64,000 nucleotides of DNA from JANQOH01 sp965243325 (GTDB lineage: Bacteria > Pseudomonadota > Alphaproteobacteria > UBA7887), in contig CBDEUQ010000003.1 of NCBI GenBank assembly GCA_965243325.1, positions 868,001-932,000 of the forward strand. Direction: 5' to 3'. Of the stretch, positions 43,658 through 52,352 are shown in pieces. Under the pieces are notes generated by a model. It made no database searches and was not told the origin of the DNA. It worked only from the letters and a program-made list of their open reading frames with translations. Position 1 is the stretch's first letter; every line of letters starts with the position of its first letter. A program made the translations under genes and the position numbers.

Positions 43658-44755
43658 ATGTCGGTCGCCGACCGCGCCGAACGGCTGCGCGGCACGTATC
43701 TGCAAGCCATAGCCGACGCCGACGAACTCGAGGCGCTCGAGGCCGTGCGGGTGGCCGCGCTCGGCCGCAAGGGCGAGCTGAGCGCGCTGATGCGCGGCCT
43801 CGCGAAGATGGCCGCCGACGAACGCCGCACCGCCGGGCAGGCGCTCAACGTGGTGAAGAAGGCCCTCGGCGATGCGATCGAGGCGCGGCGGGTGACGCTC
43901 GCCGAGGCTGCCGTGGACGCCAGGCTCGCCGCCGAAACCGTCGACGTGACCGCACCGGCGCGGCCGGAGAGCGCCGGGACCGTGCATCCAGTGAGCCAGG
44001 TCCTCGACGAAGTCACCGAGATTTTCGCCGACATGGGATTCTCGGTCGCCGAGGGGCCGGACATCGAGGACGACTTCCACAACTTCACCGCGCTCAACAT
44101 CCCGCCGGAACACCCGGCGCGGCAAATGCACGATACCTTCTACTTTCCCGAGAAGGAGGACGGCAGCCGCCTCCTGCTGCGCACGCACACCTCGCCGGTG
44201 CAGATCCGCAGCATGATAGCCGCACCGCCGCCGCATCGGATCGTCGTGCCGGGTCGCACGTACCGCTGCGACTACGACATGACGCATACGCCCATGTTCC
44301 ACCAGCTCGAAGGGTTGATGATCGACCGCGAAGCGCACATGGGGCACCTGAAGGGCTGCCTCGTCGACTTCGTCGCCGCCTTCTTCGAGGTCGCCGACAT
44401 CCCGCTTCGGTTCCGGCCCAGCTATTTCCCGTTCACCGAACCGTCGGCCGAAGTCGATATCGGCTGCCACATGAAGGACGGCGAGTTCCGCGCCGGCCAT
44501 CTCGGCGGCGAGGCGGACGACTGGCTGGAGATTCTCGGTTGCGGGATGGTGCACCCGCGCGTGCTCGGCAACTGCGGCCTCGATCCCGCCGAGCATCAGG
44601 GCTTCGCGTTCGGCATGGGGATCGACCGCCTCGCCATGCTGAAGTACGGCATCCGCGACCTGCGCGGCTTTTTCGACTGCGACCTCCTCTGGCTGCGGCA
44701 CTACGGATTCGCGGCGCTCGACGTGCCCACGCTCGGCCAGGGCCTGAGCAGGTAG
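43658..44755 (+). CDS. pheS: Phenylalanyl-tRNA synthetase alpha subunit
   Basis: A 365-residue catalytic subunit of the tetrameric enzyme. The N-terminal coiled-coil (EALEAVRVAALGRKGELSAL) is followed by the class II core: HPVSQVLDEVTEIFADMGFS, motif 2 HTSPVQIRSM with the arginine in RIVVPGRTYRCDYDMTHTPM, and motif 3 GFAFGMGIDRLAMLKYGIRD. Substrate-binding residues in FHQLEGLMID are present. It is coupled with pheT ten bases downstream. Confidence 0.97.
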   Translation: MSVADRAERLRGTYLQAIADADELEALEAVRVAALGRKGELSALMRGLAKMAADERRTAGQALNVVKKALGDAIEARRVTLAEAAVDARLAAETVDVTAPARPESAGTVHPVSQVLDEVTEIFADMGFSVAEGPDIEDDFHNFTALNIPPEHPARQMHDTFYFPEKEDGSRLLLRTHTSPVQIRSMIAAPPPHRIVVPGRTYRCDYDMTHTPMFHQLEGLMIDREAHMGHLKGCLVDFVAAFFEVADIPLRFRPSYFPFTEPSAEVDIGCHMKDGEFRAGHLGGEADDWLEILGCGMVHPRVLGNCGLDPAEHQGFAFGMGIDRLAMLKYGIRDLRGFFDCDLLWLRHYGFAALDVPTLGQGLSR

Positions 44756-44765
44756 CGGGGCGGCG

Positions 44766-47186
44766 ATGAAACTCACCCTGGGCTGGCTCGGGGAGTACCT
44801 CGAAACCGGCGCGTCCGCCGACGAGGTCGCCGCGCGGCTGACGATGCTGGGTCTCGAGGTCGAAACGGTCGAGGACCGCGCGGCGGCGTTGGCCCCGTTC
44901 GTCGTTGCCCGCGTCGTCGAAGCGGCCCCGCATCCCAACGCCGACCGTCTCAGCGTTTGCCGCGTCGACACGGGCGCCGGCACCTTCGACGTCGTCTGCG
45001 GCGCGCCCAACGCGCGTACGGGGATGAAGGGCGTCTTCGCGCCCATCGGCGCACGCATCCCGGGAACGGGAGCGACGCTGGAACGGCGCGCCATTCGCGG
45101 CGTAACCGGCGCCGGCATGTTGTGCTCGGAGCGCGAGCTGGGTCTCTCCGACGAGCACGAAGGCATCGTCGAACTCGCGGACGACGCACCCGTCGGCTCG
45201 CCGTTCGCCAACTTCGCCGGTCTCGACGATCCCGTCATCGACATCGCCGTCACGCCGCAGCGGGGAGACTGCCTCGGCGTTCTCGGGATCGCGCGCGACC
45301 TCGCCGCCGCGGGCGTCGGCCGCTTCGTTGCCCCGCCGGTCGCCAGGGTTGCGGGCACCGGCCCGAGCCCCGTCGGCGTGCGGCTCGAGTTCGCACCGGA
45401 CGCGGCCGGCGCCTGTCCGCATTTCGTCGGACGCCACGTTCGCGGCGTGAGCAACGGTCCGAGTCCGGCGTGGCTGCAGAACCGCCTGCGTGCCATCGGC
45501 CTGAGGCCGATTTCGGCCCTGGTGGACATTACCAATCTGCTCGCCTGCGAGCGGGCGCGACCGCTGCACGTCTTCGACTCCGATCGGCTTTCGGGCGGCA
45601 TCCACGTCCGTCTCGCCCGCCCGGGCGAGACGCTCGCCGCGCTCGATGGCAAGACCTACACGCTCGATCCGGCGATGACGGTGATCGCGGACGACAGCGG
45701 CCCGGTCGCGCTTGCCGGCGTCATCGGCGGCGAGGCGACCGGCTGCACGGAGGCAACGCGGAACGTCTTTATCGAATCCGCCTACTTCGATCCCGTCCGC
45801 ACGGCGGCGACGGGCCGCCGCTTGCAGATCGAGTCGGAAGCGCGCTACCGCTTCGAGAGGGGCGTCGACAGGGCCGGTGCGGCTGCCGGCGCCGAACGCG
45901 CCACCCGGCTGATCCTTGAGCTGTGTGGCGGCGAGGCGAGCGATCCCGTCGTCGCCGGGACCGCGCCGGACGACGACCGGCGCATTCCGTTCGATCCGGC
46001 GCGAATCCGTGCTCTCGGCGGCCTCGACGTGGCCGAAGATCGCGCCGCCGGCATACTTGCGGCGCTCGGCTTCGCGCCCGAGACGAAGAACGGACGCACC
46101 GCGTGCCGTGTCCCGTCGTGGCGCCACGACATCGACGGCGAAGCCGACCTCGTCGAGGAGGTCCTGCGTGTCGTCGGCTATGACGCGATCCCGCCTGTGC
46201 CGCTGCCGCGGGCGCGCACCGTGGCCCGACCCGGCCTCGATCGCCGGCAGAAACGCGCTCGCCGCGCTCGCCGCGCGCTCGCCGCCCGCGGCTTCAACGA
46301 ATGCGTCACCTGGTCCTTTCTCGGCACCGGAGCGGCGCGGCGCTTCGGCGGCGGCGCGCCGGAGCTGCGGCTCGCGAACCCGATCAGCGCCGCGTTGTCC
46401 GACATGCGGCCGAGCCTGCTGCCGAATCTCGCCGCGGCCGCGGCGCGGAACATGGCACGCGGCCGTGCCGACTTCGCCTTGTTCGAGGTGGGTCCCATCT
46501 ATGCCGGCGACACACCGGAGGATCAGGCCACGGCGGCCGGCGGCATCCGTTGCGGCGCCAGCGGCCCGCGTCACTGGCTCGCCGCACCGCGGGCGGTCGA
46601 CGCGTTCGACGCCAAGGCCGACGCCCTGGCGCTCGTCGCCGCGCTCGGCGGTCCCGCCGAGCGCCTGCGCGCCGCCGCCGATGCGCCGGCCTGGTACCAC
46701 CCCGGCCAGTCCGGCGTGCTGCGGCTCGGACCGCGCAACGTCATCGCCCACTTTGGTCTGTTGCACCCGCGCACCGCCGCCGCGTTCGATGTCTCCGGCC
46801 CCGTCGCCGCGTTCGAGGTTTTCCTCGACGGCCTGCCCGTCGCGCGGGCGGCGGTCGGCACCGCGCGTCCCGCGCTGTCGGTCTCCGACTTGCAGGTCGT
46901 CCGCCGCGACCTCGCCTTCGTCGTCGCCGCGGACCTGCCCGCCGCGTCCCTTCTCGATTGCGTGCGCGGCATGTCGGGCAAGGTGCCCGGCAAGTTCGCG
47001 TTGTCCGACGTCGCGCTGTTCGACGACTATCGCGGCGAGGGCGTCGGCCCGTCGCGGAAATCGCTCGCGGTCTCGTTCGCCATCGTGCCGCGCGACCGTA
47101 CGCCGACCGACGAAGAGATCCAGGCCGTGGTCGATGCGGTCGTCGCCCGGGTGGCCAAGGCGGCCGGCGGGGAGCTGCGGGGATGA
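44766..47186 (+). CDS. pheT: Phenylalanyl-tRNA synthetase beta subunit
   Basis: An 806-residue subunit: the N-terminal tRNA-binding OB domain (VEAAPHPNADRLSVCRVDTG), the B3/B4 editing domain (LVDITNLLACERARPLHVFD), the B5 domain, a catalytic-like domain (RDALVEEVLRVVGYDAIPP-type region EADLVEEVLRVVGYDAIPPV) and the C-terminal ferredoxin-like anticodon-binding domain (VRRDLAFVVAADLPAASLLD). All domains are present and length is normal. The stop at 47186 lies 11 bp from an antisense tRNA gene. Confidence 0.97.
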   Translation: MKLTLGWLGEYLETGASADEVAARLTMLGLEVETVEDRAAALAPFVVARVVEAAPHPNADRLSVCRVDTGAGTFDVVCGAPNARTGMKGVFAPIGARIPGTGATLERRAIRGVTGAGMLCSERELGLSDEHEGIVELADDAPVGSPFANFAGLDDPVIDIAVTPQRGDCLGVLGIARDLAAAGVGRFVAPPVARVAGTGPSPVGVRLEFAPDAAGACPHFVGRHVRGVSNGPSPAWLQNRLRAIGLRPISALVDITNLLACERARPLHVFDSDRLSGGIHVRLARPGETLAALDGKTYTLDPAMTVIADDSGPVALAGVIGGEATGCTEATRNVFIESAYFDPVRTAATGRRLQIESEARYRFERGVDRAGAAAGAERATRLILELCGGEASDPVVAGTAPDDDRRIPFDPARIRALGGLDVAEDRAAGILAALGFAPETKNGRTACRVPSWRHDIDGEADLVEEVLRVVGYDAIPPVPLPRARTVARPGLDRRQKRARRARRALAARGFNECVTWSFLGTGAARRFGGGAPELRLANPISAALSDMRPSLLPNLAAAAARNMARGRADFALFEVGPIYAGDTPEDQATAAGGIRCGASGPRHWLAAPRAVDAFDAKADALALVAALGGPAERLRAAADAPAWYHPGQSGVLRLGPRNVIAHFGLLHPRTAAAFDVSGPVAAFEVFLDGLPVARAAVGTARPALSVSDLQVVRRDLAFVVAADLPAASLLDCVRGMSGKVPGKFALSDVALFDDYRGEGVGPSRKSLAVSFAIVPRDRTPTDEEIQAVVDAVVARVAKAAGGELRG

Positions 47187-47197
47187 TGGCGGCCGGC

Positions 47198-47274
47198 TGG
47201 CGCACCCGATAGGATTCGAACCTATGACCTCTGCCTTCGGAGGGCAGCGCTCTATCCGGCTGAGCTACGGGTGC
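47198..47274 (-). tRNA. tRNA-Arg (CCG anticodon)
   Basis: A 77-base cloverleaf with encoded CCA: acceptor GCACCCG/CGGGTGC, D-arm GCTC/GAGC, anticodon stem CTGCC/GGCAG with loop CTCCGAA, T-arm ATAGG/CCTAT. Anticodon CCG reads CGG. It is antisense, between pheT and the ubiH-like gene. Confidence 0.95.
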
Positions 47275-47339
47275 GGCCGGCGCAGTCTAGCCGCCGCCGC
47301 CGCCGCGGGCAAACCGGAGCGCGCGCCGGCGGCCTCGCC

Positions 47340-48566
47340 ATGTCTTCCCCGACGTACGACGCGGACGCGCTGATCGTCGGCGGCGGGATCGTCGGCCTCG
47401 GACTCGCGTGCGCCCTGGCCGGCAGCGGCCTGTCGACCGTCGTCGTGGACGCGCGCGCCGCCGACACGCGGCTCGACGCCGGGTTCGACGGCCGTGCGTC
47501 CGCCATTTCCGCCGGATCGGCGCGAATCCTCGACGGCATCGGCGTCTGGCCGGCATTGGCGGCGCACGCCGAGCCGATCCTCGAGATCCGCGTGAGCGAC
47601 GGCGCCTCGCCGTTGCACCTCCACTACGACCACGCCGACCTCGGCCTCGGGCCGCTGGGCTACATGGTGGAGAACCGCATCCTGCGCCGGGCGCTCCACG
47701 AACGCGCGCGCGCGCTCCCGCGGCTGGTCCACCTCGCGCCGCACCGCATCGAGACCCTGACGCGCGACCCGCTCGTGCGCGCGACGCTCGACGACGGCAG
47801 CCGCATCGCGTCGCGCCTCCTCGTCGGCGCCGACGGCAAGGCCTCCGCGGTGCGTGCCGGTGCGGGGATCGCGGTCGACCGGCGGAGATACGGCCAGACG
47901 GCCATCGTTTGCACCGTCGCGCACGAACGTCCGCATCGTGGGATCGCGCAGGAACGGTTCCTGCCCGCCGGGCCGTTCGCGATCCTGCCGTTGTCCGACG
48001 ACCGCGCCTCGCTCGTGTGGACCGAGCGCGCGGACACGGCACCGGCGATGCTCGCGCTCGACGACGACGACTTCCTCGCCGAGATCCGCCGCCGCTTCAC
48101 CGACTACCTCGGCGCGGTGGCGCTCACCGGGCCGCGCTGGCACTACCCCCTTGAATCCGTCCGCGCCCGGCGCCTGACGGACCGCCGCCTGGCGCTTGCG
48201 GGCGACGCGGCGCACGCCATCCACCCAATCGCCGGACAGGGCCTCAATCTCGGCATCCGCGATCTCGCCGCGCTCGCCGACTGCGCGGCGGAGTCCGCCC
48301 GGCTGGGGCTCGATATCGGCGGCGGACGGACGCTCGTCCGCTATCAGCGCTGGCGGCGGCTCGACTCGCTGACGATGAGCCTTGCCACCGACGGCCTGAA
48401 TCGCCTCTTCGCCGGCTCGTCCGCGCCCGTCGCCGCGGCGCGGCGGGTCGGTCTTGCCGCGGTGAACCGTCGGCCGGGGCTCAAGCGGCTTCTCATGCGC
48501 CACGCCATGGGGCTCTGGGGCGACCTGCCGCGCCTCGCGCGCGGCGAGCCGCCGCCGGGCTCATGA
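47340..48566 (+). CDS. UbiH/UbiF/VisC/COQ6-family FAD-dependent hydroxylase
   Basis: A 408-residue flavoprotein monooxygenase, probably hydroxylating a ring position during ubiquinone synthesis at the inner membrane. The FAD dinucleotide motif IVGGGIVGLGLACALAG is at the N-terminus. The DG motif is VGADGKASAVRAGAGI, and the second FAD motif LAGDAAHAIHPIAGQGLNLG is the family signature. Which hydroxylation it performs cannot be told. The ATG at 47340 follows a G+C-rich leader with no good ribosome site. The end overlaps the convergent dioxygenase gene by six bases. Confidence 0.9.
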   Translation: MSSPTYDADALIVGGGIVGLGLACALAGSGLSTVVVDARAADTRLDAGFDGRASAISAGSARILDGIGVWPALAAHAEPILEIRVSDGASPLHLHYDHADLGLGPLGYMVENRILRRALHERARALPRLVHLAPHRIETLTRDPLVRATLDDGSRIASRLLVGADGKASAVRAGAGIAVDRRRYGQTAIVCTVAHERPHRGIAQERFLPAGPFAILPLSDDRASLVWTERADTAPAMLALDDDDFLAEIRRRFTDYLGAVALTGPRWHYPLESVRARRLTDRRLALAGDAAHAIHPIAGQGLNLGIRDLAALADCAAESARLGLDIGGGRTLVRYQRWRRLDSLTMSLATDGLNRLFAGSSAPVAAARRVGLAAVNRRPGLKRLLMRHAMGLWGDLPRLARGEPPPGS

Positions 48567-49640
48567 CGGTGCCAGATCTATGGCTCCGTCGGGCCGGCGC
48601 CGCCGCGGAAGCCGGTTGGCGCCGCTGCGCAGTTCCGCCGCGGTCCAGCCGATCTGGCCGTGGCGGCCGTTGCCGTAGCGGACGATCGCCTCGTCGGCGA
48701 AGTCCCGGAACCCGGGGACGTCGAGCCAGATTCTCATGAGCAGGCGGCGACGATCCGGATCCGCCTCGACGGCGTGACCCTGGCGGCCGTGAAAAACCGT
48801 GTAGTTGCTGCAGAACTGGACGTCGCCGGCGCCGAACGAAAATTCGAAACGCGCCGCGTGCGCCGCTTCGTCGATAAAATCGAGAAGCGCCGTCTCCTCG
48901 TCGGTGAAACCCCGTCCGCTCCGCTCGGCGGCGCAGGAAATCCAGTTGCGGTTGTACTGCGCCGACACCGTGTCGCCGATGCGGCTGAACACCGGCACGC
49001 GATACTCCGACGCCGGTGACTCGCCGGCGCCGTGCTCGTCCATGCGGTCCCACGGGAAGCCTCGCGCGGCGCACGGGAGCAGCTCGGACCGGCGTTCGAC
49101 GAGGGCATTGTAGACGGCGGTCGAGCTTGCCACCCAGCTCGGCGGATCGTCGGGAGCCTGACGGACGCAGAGCAGCGACACCACGTCCGTCAGATCGATG
49201 TGGAGCGGCGCCTTGCGCGGAAAGCCGACGCCGCGCTTCCCCTGCCTCGGGCGCAATGGGCCCTCGGTGACGTAGTGGATGAGGCCCGCGTCGCTGTTCT
49301 GGGTCAAACCGACGCCGACGTGGCTGCACAGGCCCCAGTACATGGCTTCGAGCGACTCGCGGCCGCAGTCCTCCACGGGAAACCCCCGCAGCAGGGCGAA
49401 CCCCCTTCCGTCGCGCAACTCGTCGCCGACACGCGACAGAACGCCGGACAGGCGGGGCAGCGGGAACGCGTCGGCATCGATGTCGCCGACCGCAAGGCCC
49501 GCGTCCAGCGCCGCCGCGGCGGCCGCCCGCAGTTCGTCGCGGTGGCCGTCGTCGAGAGGGAACTCCCACCGCCGGTCGCGCTCGAGATCGGCGCCGCACC
49601 ACGCGCTCGCGGCGCGCACCGGCCGGTTCACTGCCGCCAT
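48561..49640 (-). CDS. TauD/TfdA-family Fe(II)/2-oxoglutarate dioxygenase
   Basis: A 359-residue oxygenase. The iron ligands are visible as His-x-Asp in PLHIDLTDVVSLLCV (near residue 146) and the distal His in YTVFHGRQGHAVEADP (near 281). The 2-oxoglutarate-binding Arg is in RRRLLMRIWLDVPGFR. The opening RDGRGFALLRGFPVEDCGRE is typical of the clade related to gamma-butyrobetaine or syringomycin-type oxygenases. Substrate unknown. It begins inside the last codons of dnaQ (13-base overlap), so it is probably read from the dnaQ-side operon despite having no link with replication. Confidence 0.85.
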   Translation of the reverse strand: MAAVNRPVRAASAWCGADLERDRRWEFPLDDGHRDELRAAAAAALDAGLAVGDIDADAFPLPRLSGVLSRVGDELRDGRGFALLRGFPVEDCGRESLEAMYWGLCSHVGVGLTQNSDAGLIHYVTEGPLRPRQGKRGVGFPRKAPLHIDLTDVVSLLCVRQAPDDPPSWVASSTAVYNALVERRSELLPCAARGFPWDRMDEHGAGESPASEYRVPVFSRIGDTVSAQYNRNWISCAAERSGRGFTDEETALLDFIDEAAHAARFEFSFGAGDVQFCSNYTVFHGRQGHAVEADPDRRRLLMRIWLDVPGFRDFADEAIVRYGNGRHGQIGWTAAELRSGANRLPRRRRPDGAIDLAPS

Positions 49641-50302
49641 ATCGGGTCCTCCATGCAGGCGAGGAAAGCCTCGTGCGCGGCGATCTCCGCCGCCGTCGGG
49701 GCGTGCGGCCGCGGCGGTCGTACGACCGTCGTTGCCGTTGCTGCCGCCGTCCGCGCCCGTGTGGCGCCGACCGTCAGCGCCAGACCAGGCTGGCGGCCGC
49801 CGACGAGCTCGACGTAGACGTCCGCGAGCAGCTCGGCGTCCAGCAGCGCGCCGTGGCGCACGCGGGCCGAGTTGTCGATGCCGAACCGCTTGCACAGCGC
49901 GTCGAGGCTCGCCGGCGCCCCCGGGAACTTGCGCCGCGCGATCGCCACCGTGTCGACGGCGCGCGACGCCGCGATGAGAGGCCGGCCGACGCGTTCGAGC
50001 TCGGCGTTCAGAAATCCGATATCGAACTGGGCATTGTGCGCCACGACGCTCGATTCGCCGAGGAAGTCGAGCAGCTCGTCGGCGATCGCGGCGAATACCG
50101 GTTCGCCGGCGAGTTTTTCCGCCGTGATGCCGTGAATGCGAACCGCCTCCTCGGGAACGTCGCGCTCCGGCTGCACGTAGCGGTGCATCGTTGCGCCGGT
50201 GGCGATGCGGTGGACCATTTCGAGGCAGCCGATCTCGATGACGCGGTGGCCGGCGGCGGGGTCGAGACCGGTGGTCTCGGTGTCGAGCACGACTTCGCGC
50301 AT
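49628..50302 (-). CDS. dnaQ: DNA polymerase III epsilon subunit (proofreading exonuclease)
   Basis: A 224-residue 3'-5' exonuclease: Exo I VVLDTETTGLDP with Asp7 and Glu9, Exo II SSVVAHNAQFDIGFLNAEL, Exo III-epsilon RHGALLDAELLADVYVEL with His and Asp. The C-terminal tail, which binds the polymerase alpha subunit, is Ala/Pro/Arg-rich and variable as usual. Part of the minus-strand block ppsR-maf-aroE-coaE-dnaQ. The stop lies inside the start of the dioxygenase gene. Confidence 0.94.
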   Translation of the reverse strand: MREVVLDTETTGLDPAAGHRVIEIGCLEMVHRIATGATMHRYVQPERDVPEEAVRIHGITAEKLAGEPVFAAIADELLDFLGESSVVAHNAQFDIGFLNAELERVGRPLIAASRAVDTVAIARRKFPGAPASLDALCKRFGIDNSARVRHGALLDAELLADVYVELVGGRQPGLALTVGATRARTAAATATTVVRPPRPHAPTAAEIAAHEAFLACMEDPIWRQ

Positions 50303-50311
50303 TGGGTCTCC

Positions 50312-50917
50312 TCAGGCTGGCGCAACCATTCTGAGGATGCGGCGGACCGCCCGCAAGGTCTCTCGCCGGCCGAGACCGGTCGGAATGACGAAGTCGGCGC
50401 GCCGGCGTTTGTCGCGGTCGGGCATTTGCCGGGCGAGGATCGTCTTCAGTTTCGCCGCCGTCATGCCGGGCCGGCGCAACGCGCGGCGGCGCTGCACTGC
50501 GGGCGGCGCGCTCACCACGGCGACGCGGTCGCAGCGGCGCTCGCCGCCGGTTTCGAAGAGCAGGGGCACGTCGAGCACCACGACCGGCCGGCCGAGCGCG
50601 CGGGCGCGGCGCAGAAAGCGGGCGCGCGCCCGGCCCACCAGCGGGTGCAGCAGCGCCTCGAGCCGCCTGAGCGCGTCGGCGTCGTCAAAAACCCGCTTGC
50701 CGAGCGCCTGACGGTCGATCTCGCCGTCCCGCACCGCCTCCGGGAACGCCGCGGCGACCGCCGTGTGCCCCGGTCGGCCGGCAGCCAGGGTCGCGTGGAC
50801 CTCGGCGTCGGCGTCGAACACCGGAACGCCCTGGCGAACGAACATGCGCGCGGTCTCGCTCTTGCCCATGGCGATGGAACCCGTGAGGCCCAGCCGCAGC
50901 GGCCTCCGGTCCGTCAT
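50312..50917 (-). CDS. coaE: Dephospho-CoA kinase
   Basis: A 201-residue kinase that adds the 3'-phosphate in the last step of coenzyme A synthesis. The P-loop GLTGSIAMGKS is at residues 10-20, DADAEVHATLAA follows, and the lid region includes HPLVGRARARFLRRARA and DVPLLFETGGERRCDRVAVV. The ATG at 50917 overlaps the aroE stop by four bases. The dnaQ start is nine bases downstream of its stop. Confidence 0.94.
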   Translation of the reverse strand: MTDRRPLRLGLTGSIAMGKSETARMFVRQGVPVFDADAEVHATLAAGRPGHTAVAAAFPEAVRDGEIDRQALGKRVFDDADALRRLEALLHPLVGRARARFLRRARALGRPVVVLDVPLLFETGGERRCDRVAVVSAPPAVQRRRALRRPGMTAAKLKTILARQMPDRDKRRRADFVIPTGLGRRETLRAVRRILRMVAPA

Positions 50918-51753
50918 GCCAGGTCCTCCAGAACGAACGCGCGCAGGTCCCGATCCACCGCCGGATCGGTGCCGAACCAGGCGGCGAAGCCGGGACGCGC
51001 CTGGTGCAGCAGCATGCCGAGACCGTCGACCGTCCGGGCGCCGCGCTGCCGGGCAGCGGCGAGCAGCGGCGTCGTCAGCGGCGTATAGACGATATCGGCG
51101 ACCACGGAGTCCGCCGGCAATCGGTCGAGCGGAACGTCGAGCGCAGGTTTCCCCTCCATGCCGAGCGACGTGGCGTTCACGACGACGCCGGCGCCGGCAA
51201 CCGCTTCGGCGCGGTCTGTCCACGATACCGCGACGCAGCCGGCGCCGAAGTCGCGGACCAGCACTTCCGCCCGTTCCCGCGTGCGATTGCAGATTCGCAC
51301 CTCGGGACAGCCGGCGTCGACCAGCGCGACGACGACGGCGCGGGCCGCGCCGCCGGCGCCGAGCACCAGCGCCGGTCGGCCGGACGGCCAGCCGGGGGCG
51401 TCGCCGCGCAGGCTCTCGAGAAACCCGTAGCCGTCCGTATTGCTGCCGCGCAGCGCGCCGTCGTCGTCGACGACCACGGTGTTGACGGCACCGATTCTGC
51501 GCGCGTGGGCGTCGATCGAATCGCACGCGCCGAGCGCGTCCTCCTTGTGCGGCACGGTCACGTTCGCGCCGGCGAATCCGAGTGCGGGAAGTGCGCGCAG
51601 CGCCTCGGCCACGCGGCCGGGCGGCACCGCCATCGGAACGTAGGCGCCATCGATCCCGTAGCGCCGAAGCCAGTAGCCGTGCAACCGCGGCGAGCGCGAG
51701 TGCGACACCGGCCAGCCGACGATTCCGGCGATCCGCGAGCGGCCCGACAGCAT
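50914..51753 (-). CDS. aroE: Shikimate dehydrogenase
   Basis: A 279-residue enzyme reducing 3-dehydroshikimate with NADPH. Substrate-binding GWPVSHSRSPRLHGYWLRRY is followed by the catalytic Lys in GANVTVPHKEDALGACD. The nucleotide loop is LVLGAGGAARAVVVALVDAG with NRTRERA, the NADPH-type NRT motif, and VVVNATSLGMEGKPALDV. It overlaps maf by one base and coaE by four bases, which indicates strict co-translation. Confidence 0.94.
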   Translation of the reverse strand: MLSGRSRIAGIVGWPVSHSRSPRLHGYWLRRYGIDGAYVPMAVPPGRVAEALRALPALGFAGANVTVPHKEDALGACDSIDAHARRIGAVNTVVVDDDGALRGSNTDGYGFLESLRGDAPGWPSGRPALVLGAGGAARAVVVALVDAGCPEVRICNRTRERAEVLVRDFGAGCVAVSWTDRAEAVAGAGVVVNATSLGMEGKPALDVPLDRLPADSVVADIVYTPLTTPLLAAARQRGARTVDGLGMLLHQARPGFAAWFGTDPAVDRDLRAFVLEDLA

Positions 51754-52352
51754 CACCGCGCGATTTCCCCGCGCTCGCGCAGGAAGTCGAGCAGCGGCAG
51801 CAGCGGCAAGCCGAGGATCGCGAAGTGGTCGCCGTCGACGGCGGCGAACAACTGGACGCCGAGATCCTCGATCCGGTAGGCGCCGACGCAGGCGAGCACG
51901 TCGTCGCCGCAAGCGTCGAGATAGGCATCGAGGAAGGCGTCGCTGAAGGGGCGCATGACCATTCGCGCCGACTCGCCGTGGTGCCAGATCACGCTGCCGC
52001 CGAGGGCCACGCACGCCGCGGTTTCCAGACGGTGCTCGCGACCCCGCAGCGCCGCCAGCTGCCCGCGCGCGTGGTCCCGGTCCGGCGGCTTGTCGAACCA
52101 GCGGCCGCCACACGTCAGCATCTGATCGGCGCCAACGACCGCAACGTCCGGGTGGCGCGACGAAATGCTCACCGCCTTGAGCGCCGCTAGCGCCGCGGCC
52201 GTGTCGGCAGCCGCCGTTCCCTCCGCCCGCATCGACTCGCGTACGCTCGCCTCGTCGATGCGGGCGGGAATCGTTTCGAACGCCACGCCCGCGGAGCGCA
52301 GCAATTCCCCCCGCGCCGCGCTCGCCGAGGCGAGGATCAGTCCGCCGGCCAC
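51753..52352 (-). CDS. maf: Maf-family nucleoside triphosphate pyrophosphatase
   Basis: A 199-residue house-cleaning pyrophosphatase that hydrolyses non-canonical or particular NTPs (dTTP/UTP-type or related). The Maf opening LILASASAARGELLRSAGVA holds the phosphate-binding Ser-Ala-Ser and Arg. Later come VVGADQMLTCGGRWFDKPPD and GAYRIEDLGVQLFAAVDGDH, all in expected order. Which Maf subfamily applies is open. Its ATG lies inside the end of ppsR (16-base overlap). Confidence 0.92.
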   Translation of the reverse strand: MAGGLILASASAARGELLRSAGVAFETIPARIDEASVRESMRAEGTAAADTAAALAALKAVSISSRHPDVAVVGADQMLTCGGRWFDKPPDRDHARGQLAALRGREHRLETAACVALGGSVIWHHGESARMVMRPFSDAFLDAYLDACGDDVLACVGAYRIEDLGVQLFAAVDGDHFAILGLPLLPLLDFLRERGEIAR

